Source of the DNA: Cellulosimicrobium cellulans
GTDB taxonomy: Bacteria; Actinomycetota; Actinomycetes; Actinomycetales; Cellulomonadaceae
Direction: 5' to 3'
DNA: 64,000 nt
Assembly: GCF_006539945.1 (NCBI RefSeq)
Contig: NZ_BJNZ01000003.1
Location: 62,001-126,000, forward strand
The notes under the pieces were generated by a model. It was not told the DNA's origin, ran no database searches, and saw nothing but the letters and a program-made list of their open reading frames with translations. The number at the start of each line of letters is the position of its first letter. Within the stretch, counting starts at the first letter, position 1. Position numbers and translations under genes: made by a program. Positions 1 to 7,186 of this stretch are shown one piece after another.

Positions 1-362
1 TGCGCACGCGCGTGCTCGACCGGTGGACCACCCGCAAGCGCGCCTACCGCGTGACCCTCGCCGACGGCACGCGGCTCGTCGCGAGCGGCGACCACCGGTT
101 CCTCACGGAACGCGGCTGGCGCCACGTCGTCGGCGGCGCGGGTCCTCGCGCCCACCTCGCTCTCGGCGACGTGCTCGTCGGCCCGGGCGCCGCGGCGCTC
201 GCTGACGAGGGGGTCGCGCTCGAAGGACGAGACGTCACCGGCGGCGACGCGCTGCGCGTCGACTCCCTCGAGGCCCTCGACGGGCCGGGGGAGGAGACCG
301 AGCTCGTCGACATCACGACGGGCACGCGCGACTTCGTCGCGGCGGGGGTCGTGAGCCACAAC
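1..362 (+). other. C-terminal part of a mini-intein (Hint domain)
   Basis: A block-B-like segment, GTRLVASGDHRFL with the conserved His, lies near positions 69-108. The C-terminal splice junction reads VVSHN (ending at 362) followed by Cys+1 at 363-365, the usual His-Asn/Cys arrangement. Only ~80 codons separate block B from the end, too few for a homing endonuclease, so this is a mini-intein. The N-terminal Cys1/Ser1 side is beyond the left edge. Confidence 0.85.
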
Positions 363-1325
363 TGCTTCGCGCGGCCCACGCACGAGTACCTGGACCTGGA
401 CGCGGGGGAGGACTTCGACCGTGAGGTCGTCGTCAAGGTCAACGTCGACGACGTGCTGCGCGCCGAGCTCGGTCGGCGGTCGTGGGGCCGGGAGGCGGTC
501 GCGCTCGGGACCAACACCGACCCCTACCAGCGGGCCGAGGGCCGCTACCGGCTCATGCCCGGCATCATCGACGCCCTCGCAGCGTCCGGCACGCCGCTGT
601 CCGTCCTCACCAAGGGGACGCTCCTGCGCCGCGACCTGCCCCTGCTCGCCGACGCCGCCTCGCGCGTCGAGGTCGGGATCGGCGTCTCGCTCGCGCTCCT
701 CGACCCGGCGCTCCAGGCGAGCGTCGAGCCCGGTACCCCGTCGCCCCGCGCCCGGCTCGACCTCGTCCGGGCCGTCCGCGAGGCGGGGCTGCCGTGCGGC
801 GTCATGGTCGCGCCCGTGCTGCCCTGGCTGACCGACTCGACCCGCGCGCTCACCGACCTGCTCGACGCGGTGAAGGACGCCGGTGCGACGGGGGTCACCG
901 TCCTGCCCCTGCACCTCAAGCCGGGCACGCGCGAGTGGTACATGGGCTGGCTCGCGCGCGAGCACCCGCAGCTCGTGCCCGGGTACGAGCGCGTCTACGC
1001 ACGCGGCACGTACGCCTCGAAGGCCTACCGGTCGTGGCTGTGGGACCGCGTGCGCCCGATGCTCGAGGCGCGCGGCTTCGCGGTCTCCGGGCACCGCGAG
1101 CCCGCGGGTGTCGAGGGCCGGTACCGCCGGGGCGAGCTCGGCGGTCTCGGCGACCGGCAGCACGACGCGGGGCCGCCGACGGACGGCATCTACCCGACCG
1201 GGAGCCTCGCCGGGTCACCTCCGGAGCCCGGTGGGCCCGGTCACGACGGCGCCCTCGCGGGCATGCCGGTCGACGGCGGGGGCCTGGACGTCGTCGGCGG
1301 GGGAGTGGAGCAGGTCTTGTTCTGA
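3..1325 (+). CDS. Rv2578c-family radical SAM protein with an intein, partial at the left edge
   Basis: The reading frame is open to the left edge, so the true start and the N-terminal radical SAM part lie outside the window. The first 120 codons are the C-terminal portion of an intein. The host protein resumes with Cys-Phe-Ala-Arg-Pro-Thr-His, the end of the CxxxCxxC iron-sulfur motif of spore-photoproduct-lyase-like radical SAM proteins. Further family features are a GTNTDPYQ stretch and an LTKG segment of the barrel. The last ~60 residues are Gly/Pro/Asp-rich and probably disordered. Radical SAM chemistry is known for the superfamily, but the substrate of the Rv2578c group is not established. 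The assignment rests on motif recognition; the family call is fairly secure and the reaction unknown. Confidence 0.85.
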   Translation, partial: RTRVLDRWTTRKRAYRVTLADGTRLVASGDHRFLTERGWRHVVGGAGPRAHLALGDVLVGPGAAALADEGVALEGRDVTGGDALRVDSLEALDGPGEETELVDITTGTRDFVAAGVVSHNCFARPTHEYLDLDAGEDFDREVVVKVNVDDVLRAELGRRSWGREAVALGTNTDPYQRAEGRYRLMPGIIDALAASGTPLSVLTKGTLLRRDLPLLADAASRVEVGIGVSLALLDPALQASVEPGTPSPRARLDLVRAVREAGLPCGVMVAPVLPWLTDSTRALTDLLDAVKDAGATGVTVLPLHLKPGTREWYMGWLAREHPQLVPGYERVYARGTYASKAYRSWLWDRVRPMLEARGFAVSGHREPAGVEGRYRRGELGGLGDRQHDAGPPTDGIYPTGSLAGSPPEPGGPGHDGALAGMPVDGGGLDVVGGGVEQVLF

Positions 1326-1391
1326 CCAGGTGGCACCGTCCGGGGTGACGCGGATCCTGCGACCGCGGTCCCGGCGCGTCCGGCGGGCGAG

Positions 1392-1706
1392 TCAGGAGGA
1401 CGTGTCGCGATCCGGCACGGCAGCGACCCGGAGGACGTCCGTCCGGGCCACGGCCCGGTCGCGGACCTCGGCCAGCGCCACGCGCGCGGGATCGGCCAGG
1501 TACGCGGTGAGAGCGTCGTCGTCGGGCATCTCGATGACCTGGACCTCCGTCGGCAGCGTCGCGTCCTGGCCGGGCAGTGCACGCACGCGCGACAGCACGC
1601 GGCCGCCGTGCACGGGCACCAGGGCGAGGACGTCGTCCTCGTACTCGCTCAACAGGTCGGCGTTGCCCTCCGTGGGCCAGAGGAGGACGCACAGCGTGAT
1701 CGGCAT
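1392..1706 (-). CDS. DUF1330-like / dimeric alpha-beta barrel protein
   Basis: A 104-residue protein beginning MPITLCVLLWP with the compact alternating pattern of ferredoxin-like dimeric alpha/beta barrel proteins (DUF1330/EthD-like): a short N-terminal strand, a helix, a hydrophobic strand near VQVIEM, then an Asp/Ala-rich helix. No catalytic residues can be assigned. The start is the ATG at 1704-1706; an upstream in-frame extension of the frame exists but would overlap the next gene. On the minus strand TAGCGT (1714-1719) lies 7 nt before the ATG and no Shine-Dalgarno is seen, suggesting a leaderless transcript. Function is unknown. Confidence 0.65.
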   Translation of the reverse strand: MPITLCVLLWPTEGNADLLSEYEDDVLALVPVHGGRVLSRVRALPGQDATLPTEVQVIEMPDDDALTAYLADPARVALAEVRDRAVARTDVLRVAAVPDRDTSS

Positions 1707-1713
1707 GGTCGGC

Positions 1714-1719
1714 ACGCTA
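1714..1719 (-). promoter_or_regulatory. -10 element TAGCGT, likely leaderless promoter
   Basis: TAGCGT on the minus strand ends 7 nt before the ATG of the DUF1330-like gene. The spacing places transcription start at or near the A of the ATG. No purine-rich ribosome-binding site is visible. Confidence 0.45.
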
Positions 1720-1741
1720 CGCCGCTGCGCGGCCAGGACCG

Positions 1742-2209
1742 TCAGCCGTCCGCGAGGCGCGCGGGGAAGCCGCCCGTCGCGACCGGGCCCCAGCGTGTGA
1801 CCGTCAGGCGCACGAGCGACTTGCCCTGCGCGACCATGGCCTCGCGGTACTCGTCCCAGTCCGGGTGCTCGCCGCCGACGGAGCGGTAGTAGTCGACGAG
1901 CGGCTCGACCGAGTCCGGCAGGTCGATCACCTCGGCCTCGCCGTCGACCTGCACCCACGGGTCGGAGAAGCGCTCGCCCAGCGAGAGCAGCGACGCGCGC
2001 GGGTCGCGGCGCACGTTGACGGCCTTCGCGCGCTCCGGGTAGGTCGACACCACGATCCGGCCCGCGTCGTCGACCCCGTACGTCACCGGGCTGAGCTGGG
2101 GCCGGCCGTCGGCGCGGGTGGTGACCAGCACGCCGTCGTGCCGGGAGCGGAGGAACTGCTCGAGCTCGTCGCGCTCGACGCGCCGGTTCGTCGCGATGGT
2201 GCGTGCCAC
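1742..2209 (-). CDS. PPOX-class F420-dependent oxidoreductase
   Basis: A 155-residue split-barrel flavin/F420-binding protein of the pyridoxamine-5'-phosphate-oxidase-like superfamily. The actinobacterial F420 subgroup signature is visible: GVLVTTRADGRPQLSPVTY, then the IVVSTYPERAKAVNVRRDPRASLL core with basic residues for the cofactor phosphate, and WVQVDGEAEV. Such proteins are cytosolic dimers reducing diverse substrates with F420H2; the substrate here is unknown. The GTG start at 2209 is preceded by a GAGGAGGGA ribosome-binding site about 8 nt upstream. It lies just upstream of the DUF1330-like gene on the same strand, 35 nt apart, and they may form a unit. Confidence 0.85.
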   Translation of the reverse strand: MARTIATNRRVERDELEQFLRSRHDGVLVTTRADGRPQLSPVTYGVDDAGRIVVSTYPERAKAVNVRRDPRASLLSLGERFSDPWVQVDGEAEVIDLPDSVEPLVDYYRSVGGEHPDWDEYREAMVAQGKSLVRLTVTRWGPVATGGFPARLADG

Positions 2210-2361
2210 GGGTCATCCCTCCTCGTGCGGGCGGCGGGCCGGTCGGCGCGCGCCGGTGCCACCGGCCCGGAGGCGGGATCCTGGACGCACGACGCTGTCG
2301 GGCGCCCCGTGGCGCGGCGGCACCGTCACGGTATCCGGTCGAGCCGCGCGCCCGCCCGCAC

Positions 2362-2367
2362 TAGACT
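2362..2367 (+). promoter_or_regulatory. -10 element TAGACT of aspS
   Basis: TAGACT matches the recurrent TANNNT -10 type of this window. It would give a leader of about 55 nt that contains the GGAAGGA ribosome-binding site (2417-2423). No convincing -35 is seen. Confidence 0.4.
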
Positions 2368-2430
2368 CGTCCGGACGCGCGCCCGCCCGCGGGAGCGCGA
2401 CCCCCACCGCCCATCTGGAAGGAATCCTCC

Positions 2431-4245
2431 GTGCTGCGCACCCGAACGGCCGGCTCACTGCGGGCCGAGCACACCGGTCAGACCGTCACCCTCACGGGCT
2501 GGGTCGACCGGCGGCGCGATCACGGCGGCGTCGCCTTCATCGACCTGCGCGACGCCTCCGGGATCGCCCAGGTGGTCATCCGCGACGAGGCCGTCGCGCA
2601 CCCGCTGCGCAACGAGTTCGTCCTCCAGGTCACCGGCGAGGTCTCGCGCCGCCCCGACGGCAACGAGAACCCGTCCCTGCCGACGGGCGAGATCGAGGTC
2701 GTCGCGAGCGACGTCGTCGTGCTCAACACGTCCGAGGCGCTGCCGTTCCAGGTCTCCACGGCGCTCGCGGACACCGAGACGATCGGCGAGGAGGCGCGCC
2801 TCAAGCACCGCTACCTCGACCTGCGCCGCCCCGCGTCCGCGCACGCGCTGCGCCTGCGCGCCAAGGCCAACCAGGCCGCGCGCCGCGTGCTCGACGCGGA
2901 GGAGTTCGTCGAGATCGAGACACCGACCCTCACGCGCTCGACGCCCGAGGGCGCGCGCGACTTCCTCGTGCCCGCGCGGCTCGCGCCCGGCTCCTGGTAC
3001 GCGCTGCCGCAGTCGCCGCAGCTCTTCAAGCAGCTGCTCATGGTCGCCGGCATGGAGCGCTACTACCAGATCGCACGCTGCTACCGCGACGAGGACTTCC
3101 GCGCTGACCGCCAGCCCGAGTTCACGCAGCTCGACGTCGAGATGAGCTTCGTCGAGCAGGACGACGTCATCGCCCTCGCGGAGAAGATCCTCGTCGCGCT
3201 GTGGGAGCTGATCGGCTGCACGATCCCGACGCCGATCCCGCGCATGACGTTCCACGACGCCATGCGCCTCTACGGGTCGGACAAGCCCGACCTGCGCTTC
3301 GGCAACCCCCTCGTCGAGCTCACGGACTACTTCAAGGACACGCCGTTCCGCGTGTTCCAGGCGGAGTACGTGGGCGCCGTCGTCATGGCGGGCGGGGCCT
3401 CGCAGCCGCGCCGCCAGTTCGACGCCTGGCAGGAGTGGGCCAAGCAGCGCGGCGCGCGCGGGCTCGCGTACGTCACGTTCCAGGAGGACGGGACGCTCGC
3501 CGGCCCGGTGGCCAAGAACCTGTCCGACGCCGAGCGCGAGGGCCTGCGCGACGCGACCGGCGCGCAGCCGGGCGACGCGGTGTTCTTCGCCGCCGGCAAG
3601 ACGTCGGACTCGCGTGCGCTGCTCGGCGCCGCGCGCCAGGAGATCGCGAAGCGCACGGGGCAGATCGACGAGGACGCGTGGGCGTTCGTCTGGATCGTCG
3701 ACGCGCCGCTGTTCAAGCCCACGGGCGAGGACGACGACGTCGACCTGGGCCACTCCGCCTGGACCGCCGTGCACCACGCGTTCACGTCGCCCACCCCGGA
3801 CTGGGTCGACACGTTCGAGCAGAACCCGGGCGAGGCGCTCGCCTACGCGTACGACATCGTGTGCAACGGCAACGAGATCGGCGGTGGCTCGATCCGTATC
3901 CACCGCCGCGACGTGCAGGAGCGCGTGTTCGACGTCATGGGCATCGGGCCCGAGGAGGCGCAGGAGAAGTTCGGCTTCCTCCTCGACGCGTTCAAGTTCG
4001 GCGCGCCGCCGCACGGCGGGATCGCGTTCGGCTGGGACCGCATCGTCGCGCTGCTGACCAAGTCGGACTCGATCCGCGACGTCATCGCCTTCCCGAAGTC
4101 GGGCGGCGGGTTCGACCCGCTCACGCAGGCACCGGCCCCGATCACGCCCGAGCAGCGCAAGGAGGCCGGCGTCGACGCGAAGCCCGCCGCTCCTGCGCGC
4201 GACGGCGGCCAGGACGACGACGCGACCGGGCGCACGGACGCGTAG
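2431..4245 (+). CDS. aspS: Aspartyl-tRNA synthetase (probably non-discriminating, Asp/Asn)
   Basis: A 604-residue class II synthetase that charges tRNA-Asp. In order it has the N-terminal OB-fold anticodon-binding domain, catalytic core with motif 2 ([20 protein letters not shown]), the bacterial GAD insertion, and motif 3 ([14 protein letters not shown]). The tail after residue ~575 is Ala/Asp-rich and dispensable-looking. The GTG start has GGAAGGA 8 nt upstream. The anticodon-domain reads RRRDHGG with His, and a PDG segment occurs where discriminating enzymes carry Lys; both residues are those reported for non-discriminating AspRS, which also makes Asp-tRNA-Asn for GatCAB. That specificity is inferred. 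It is followed directly by a terminator and appears monocistronic. Confidence 0.97.
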   Translation: MLRTRTAGSLRAEHTGQTVTLTGWVDRRRDHGGVAFIDLRDASGIAQVVIRDEAVAHPLRNEFVLQVTGEVSRRPDGNENPSLPTGEIEVVASDVVVLNTSEALPFQVSTALADTETIGEEARLKHRYLDLRRPASAHALRLRAKANQAARRVLDAEEFVEIETPTLTRSTPEGARDFLVPARLAPGSWYALPQSPQLFKQLLMVAGMERYYQIARCYRDEDFRADRQPEFTQLDVEMSFVEQDDVIALAEKILVALWELIGCTIPTPIPRMTFHDAMRLYGSDKPDLRFGNPLVELTDYFKDTPFRVFQAEYVGAVVMAGGASQPRRQFDAWQEWAKQRGARGLAYVTFQEDGTLAGPVAKNLSDAEREGLRDATGAQPGDAVFFAAGKTSDSRALLGAARQEIAKRTGQIDEDAWAFVWIVDAPLFKPTGEDDDVDLGHSAWTAVHHAFTSPTPDWVDTFEQNPGEALAYAYDIVCNGNEIGGGSIRIHRRDVQERVFDVMGIGPEEAQEKFGFLLDAFKFGAPPHGGIAFGWDRIVALLTKSDSIRDVIAFPKSGGGFDPLTQAPAPITPEQRKEAGVDAKPAAPARDGGQDDDATGRTDA

Positions 4246-4260
4246 CCGCAGCCCGCACGA

Positions 4261-4303
4261 CGCCGAGGGCGCGCCACCCCCGCCGGGTGGCGCGCCCTCG
4301 GCG
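4261..4303 (+). terminator. Perfect 19-bp hairpin terminator after aspS
   Basis: Positions 4261-4279 are perfectly complementary to 4285-4303 with a 5-nt loop (ccgcc). No T-tract follows, typical of T-less hairpin terminators in high-GC actinobacteria. It begins 15 nt after the aspS stop codon. Confidence 0.8.
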
Positions 4304-4398
4304 CGTCCGGACGCCACCGCCCCGAGCCGCGTCGCGGCGGGGCACGACTCCCGGACCGGGCGGGGTCGGCGCCCACGCCTCTTCCCGGCGTCCCGCCC

Positions 4399-4415
4399 GG
4401 ATCTTGAGCAGATCC
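4399..4415 (+). promoter_or_regulatory. Palindrome GGATCT-N5-AGATCC upstream of the glycosyltransferase operon
   Basis: A perfect 6+6 inverted repeat with a 5-nt spacer sits ~90 bp upstream of the glycosyltransferase ATG, in the only free space between the aspS terminator and the gene. Such a spacing suits a dimeric regulator. The adjacent response regulator is one possible ligand, but this is only a position-based guess. Confidence 0.35.
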
Positions 4416-4503
4416 TGAGGTTTCGCTGCGCCGACTCGGCGGGTGCCTCGCGCCGGGGCGCGCAGGATCGTGCTCGTTGAACCCCACGACGAACGAGGCA
4501 CTC

Positions 4504-5964
4504 ATGACCGCCCTGCTCACCGACCGCGACCCGGTCGACGTCGACGAGCCCGCGCCCTTCGGCACGGAGCTCGACCGCTACCAGTTCACGCCCGACGAGG
4601 TCGTGGTCCAGGCCCCTGTCCGCCGCGCGACGATCGGCGCGATCATCCCCGCCTACAACGAGGGATCGACGATCAAGTCCGTGCTCAAGGGCATCCTGCG
4701 CCAGACCCGCCTGCCGGACGTCGTGCACGTCGTGGTCAACAACACGAGCGACCGCACCTTCGCCAAGGCCTCCAAGCTCGCCGGGGAGCACACGACGCGC
4801 CGCCGCGGTGTCGAGCAGACCACGCGCGTGTACGTCCACGACCTCGGCGCGCTCCCCGACAAGAAGGTCGGCGCCCTGAACTACGGCTACCGGCTCGTGC
4901 ACGGCGCGGACTACCTCCTCGGCGTGGACGGCGACACCGTGCTGGCCAAGGACGCCGTCGAGCGACTCGAGGCCGAGATGTCGTCCGACCCGCGCATCGG
5001 CGGCATCTCCGCCATCTACACCGTCGACAACGTCACGCCGCGCGGTCCGCTCAGCCGGTTCCTTCTCACCGGCCAGCGCGCCCAGTTCGCCGCGTTCAAC
5101 ATGCAGAATCTCCTGCGCGGCCGGAACATGGCCGTCCTCGGCGGCCAGGCCTCGCTGTTCCGCATGTCGGCGCTCGAGGCGGTCATGCTCGCTCACCACC
5201 AGCGCGACCCGTGGGTCTCCGACTCGGAGGTCGAGGACTCGCTCCTCAGCCTGCAGATCAAGTCCCTGGGGTACTCGACGAAGATCTCCGCGACCGCGCG
5301 TGCCACCGTTGGCGGCATGACCACGCTCCGGGCGCTCGACGGCCAGCAGGTCAAGTGGAACTACGGTGCCATCGACCTGATGTGGCCCGGGCAGCGTGGC
5401 GACACGCGGGGCCAGCCCTTCCATCCCAACCTGCGCCTGCGGTGGATGGAGAACGTCGGCATGCTCGTCAACGCCGTCACGCGCCTCCTCTTCGGCCTGC
5501 TCGTCGCCGGAGCGCTGAGCATCCACGCCTTCGAGTTCTCGCCGGTCTGGCTCGTCCCGCCCGTCGTCGCCGTGGCCCTGAACGTACGGACCGCCCTCTC
5601 GATCAAGGACCGCACGTGGCGCGACGTGCTGTTCGCGGCCACCCTGGTGCCCGCCGAGCTCTACATGTGGATCCGGGTCGGGCACTTCGCGCGCGCGTGG
5701 GTGAAGTTCCTCGCACGGTCGCGCACGGACAACTGGGCGGCGCAGGCGAAGGCGGAGCGCGGAAGCGGCTGGGCGTTCCTGAGCCCCTTGCTCGTCGCCC
5801 TGGTCGGGCTGGCCTGCGTGCTCTGGGCCTGGACGATCCTCCCGCCGGGCGCCCGGTCCTCGGTGCTGTCCGTCGGTTGGCCGGTCCTCGGGATCGTCAC
5901 CATCGCCCAGACCGTCTTCATGCTGCGCCGGCTGGTGCGGCGCCACCACGGACTCGTCGCGTGA
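4504..5964 (+). CDS. Family-2 processive glycosyltransferase, membrane-bound
   Basis: A 486-residue GT-A transferase of the cellulose/hyaluronan-synthase type. Visible motifs: AIIPAYNEG (residues 46-54, nucleotide binding), VDGDT with Asp142/Asp144 (metal-binding DxD), the acceptor-site ED at Glu244-Asp245, and QQVKW at 281-285, a Lys variant of QxxRW, which marks processive polysaccharide synthases. Hydrophobic segments near 320-342, 347-362, 376-391, 422-444 and 455-475 would form the membrane channel. There is no PilZ domain. ATG 4504 is preferred over an in-frame TTG at 4477 because GAGG lies 5 nt before it. The stop overlaps the following Hpt-like gene by 4 nt, so the two are translationally coupled. 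The polymer made is unknown. Confidence 0.85.
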   Translation: MTALLTDRDPVDVDEPAPFGTELDRYQFTPDEVVVQAPVRRATIGAIIPAYNEGSTIKSVLKGILRQTRLPDVVHVVVNNTSDRTFAKASKLAGEHTTRRRGVEQTTRVYVHDLGALPDKKVGALNYGYRLVHGADYLLGVDGDTVLAKDAVERLEAEMSSDPRIGGISAIYTVDNVTPRGPLSRFLLTGQRAQFAAFNMQNLLRGRNMAVLGGQASLFRMSALEAVMLAHHQRDPWVSDSEVEDSLLSLQIKSLGYSTKISATARATVGGMTTLRALDGQQVKWNYGAIDLMWPGQRGDTRGQPFHPNLRLRWMENVGMLVNAVTRLLFGLLVAGALSIHAFEFSPVWLVPPVVAVALNVRTALSIKDRTWRDVLFAATLVPAELYMWIRVGHFARAWVKFLARSRTDNWAAQAKAERGSGWAFLSPLLVALVGLACVLWAWTILPPGARSSVLSVGWPVLGIVTIAQTVFMLRRLVRRHHGLVA

Positions 5965-6347
5965 AGGACGAGCTGCGCAGGGCCTGGACTGCGCTCGCGG
6001 ACGACCTCGACGGGGACGCGCAGGCGGTCCGACGCTTCTTCGTCGCCTACCGGGATCTCCTGGTCCCGCGGATCGAGGCCGCGGCCGGCGCGCTGGCCCG
6101 CGGTGACGAGGGGGAGGCGCGCAGCACGCTCCTGACGGTGCGTTCCACGTCGCTCATGGTGGGTGCCGAGGAGGTGGGCGCGGCGGTCACGCGGGTGCTC
6201 GACCGGAGCGGTGCGCGCCGCGTCGCGGACGAGCGTCGGGCGCTCGACGAGCTGCGTGCCGCCGCCCGCACCGTGCTCGAGGAGGTGACCTGGCTGCTGA
6301 GCGACCCGCCGACGGCGCTCGGTCAGCCCATCGGGTCGAAGCGGTAG
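5961..6347 (+). CDS. Hpt-like (histidine phosphotransfer fold) protein lacking the phospho-histidine
   Basis: A 128-residue, all-helical protein resembling Hpt domains: an FFVAYRDLLVPRIEAAAGAL helix, an ARGDEGEAR turn, and the helix that in active Hpt proteins reads AHxLKxxS. Here that motif is Leu57-Leu58-Thr-Val-Arg-Ser-Thr-Ser64 followed by LMVGAEEV. The phosphorylatable His is therefore Leu58 (codon CTG), with no other His in the segment. It starts with GTG in a 4-nt overlap with the glycosyltransferase stop and its 3' end overlaps the convergent response regulator by 25 nt. A docking or inhibitory pseudo-Hpt acting between the regulator and the transferase is an inference. The Hpt assignment is by pattern only. 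Confidence 0.65.
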   Translation: MKDELRRAWTALADDLDGDAQAVRRFFVAYRDLLVPRIEAAAGALARGDEGEARSTLLTVRSTSLMVGAEEVGAAVTRVLDRSGARRVADERRALDELRAAARTVLEEVTWLLSDPPTALGQPIGSKR

Positions 6348-7081
6348 CCGACCCCTCGGACCGTGCGGATCCATCGCGGCGTCGTCGGACCGTCTCCGAG
6401 CTTGCGGCGGAGGTTGGCGACGTGGACCTCCACGCTGCGGCGGTCGGCGTCCGTGACGTAGGTGCCGGCGTCGTACTCCTCTCCCCACAGGACGCGGACG
6501 AGCTCGTTCCGGCTCACGACACGGCCCGACGCCTCGACGAGCGCGCCGAGGATGTCGTACTCGCTGCGCGTGAGGTGGACCGCCGAGCCGTCGACCGTGG
6601 CGGTCCGCCGCGGCACGTCGAGCAGGAGGCCGTCCGCGCCGACGAGATCCGGCTCGCCGGGCGGCGGGGCCGTGCGCGGCCGGTCCACGCCCTCCGCGGG
6701 CGGGCCGTGGCGTGGTCGCCGCAGGAGAGCCTCGATGCGGGCGCGCAGCTCGCGCGGCCGGAACGGCTTGGTCTGGTAGTCGTCCGCGCCGGCGTCGAGA
6801 CCCAGGAGCGTGTCGATCTCGTCGGTGCGCGCGGTGAGCATGACCACGTACGTGTCCGAGACGCGGCGGATGCGACGGCAGACCTCGAACCCGTCGATGT
6901 CCGGGAGGCTGACGTCGAGGGTCGTCACCACAGGGTCGGTACGCCGGACGAGCTCGACGCCCTCGACGCCTGTCGCCGCCGCCTCGGTCGTGAATCCCGC
7001 CTGTCCGAGCACCGTCTGGAGGAGTTCACGGATCTCCGCGTCGTCCTCGACGATGACCGCGGTGCGGTTGTCGTCCGCCAT
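6323..7081 (-). CDS. OmpR/PhoB-type response regulator (orphan)
   Basis: A 252-residue two-domain regulator. The receiver domain (residues ~8-120) has the acidic pocket at Glu12-Asp13-Asp14, the phospho-acceptor Asp56 in LDVSLPD, the switch Thr in MLTAR and the conserved Lys in TKPF. A linker leads to a winged-helix DNA-binding domain (~150-250) with LTRSEYDIL and the C-terminal VRGVGYRF hairpin. No histidine kinase is encoded nearby, so it is an orphan in this window. Its 3' end overlaps the Hpt-like gene tail to tail, an arrangement that could allow antisense interference. A GGGGGGAG ribosome-binding site precedes the ATG. Confidence 0.92.
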   Translation of the reverse strand: MADDNRTAVIVEDDAEIRELLQTVLGQAGFTTEAAATGVEGVELVRRTDPVVTTLDVSLPDIDGFEVCRRIRRVSDTYVVMLTARTDEIDTLLGLDAGADDYQTKPFRPRELRARIEALLRRPRHGPPAEGVDRPRTAPPPGEPDLVGADGLLLDVPRRTATVDGSAVHLTRSEYDILGALVEASGRVVSRNELVRVLWGEEYDAGTYVTDADRRSVEVHVANLRRKLGDGPTTPRWIRTVRGVGYRFDPMG

Positions 7082-7186
7082 CCGTCTCCCCCCGTGTGAC
7101 CCCGTGTGCTGCCGACCACCGTAACCGCAGGTGGCGGAGCCCGCGCACGAACGACACCCGACAGGGCCTCGTCCGGGCGGGTGATC

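Noticed and set aside
4477-4503. TTG at 4477 as start of the glycosyltransferase
   Set aside because: ATG 4504 has a GAGG site at suitable distance; the TTG has none.
2455-5949. Long minus-strand open frame opposite aspS and the glycosyltransferase gene
   Set aside because: It spans a terminator and two certain genes on the other strand, and its translation is low complexity.
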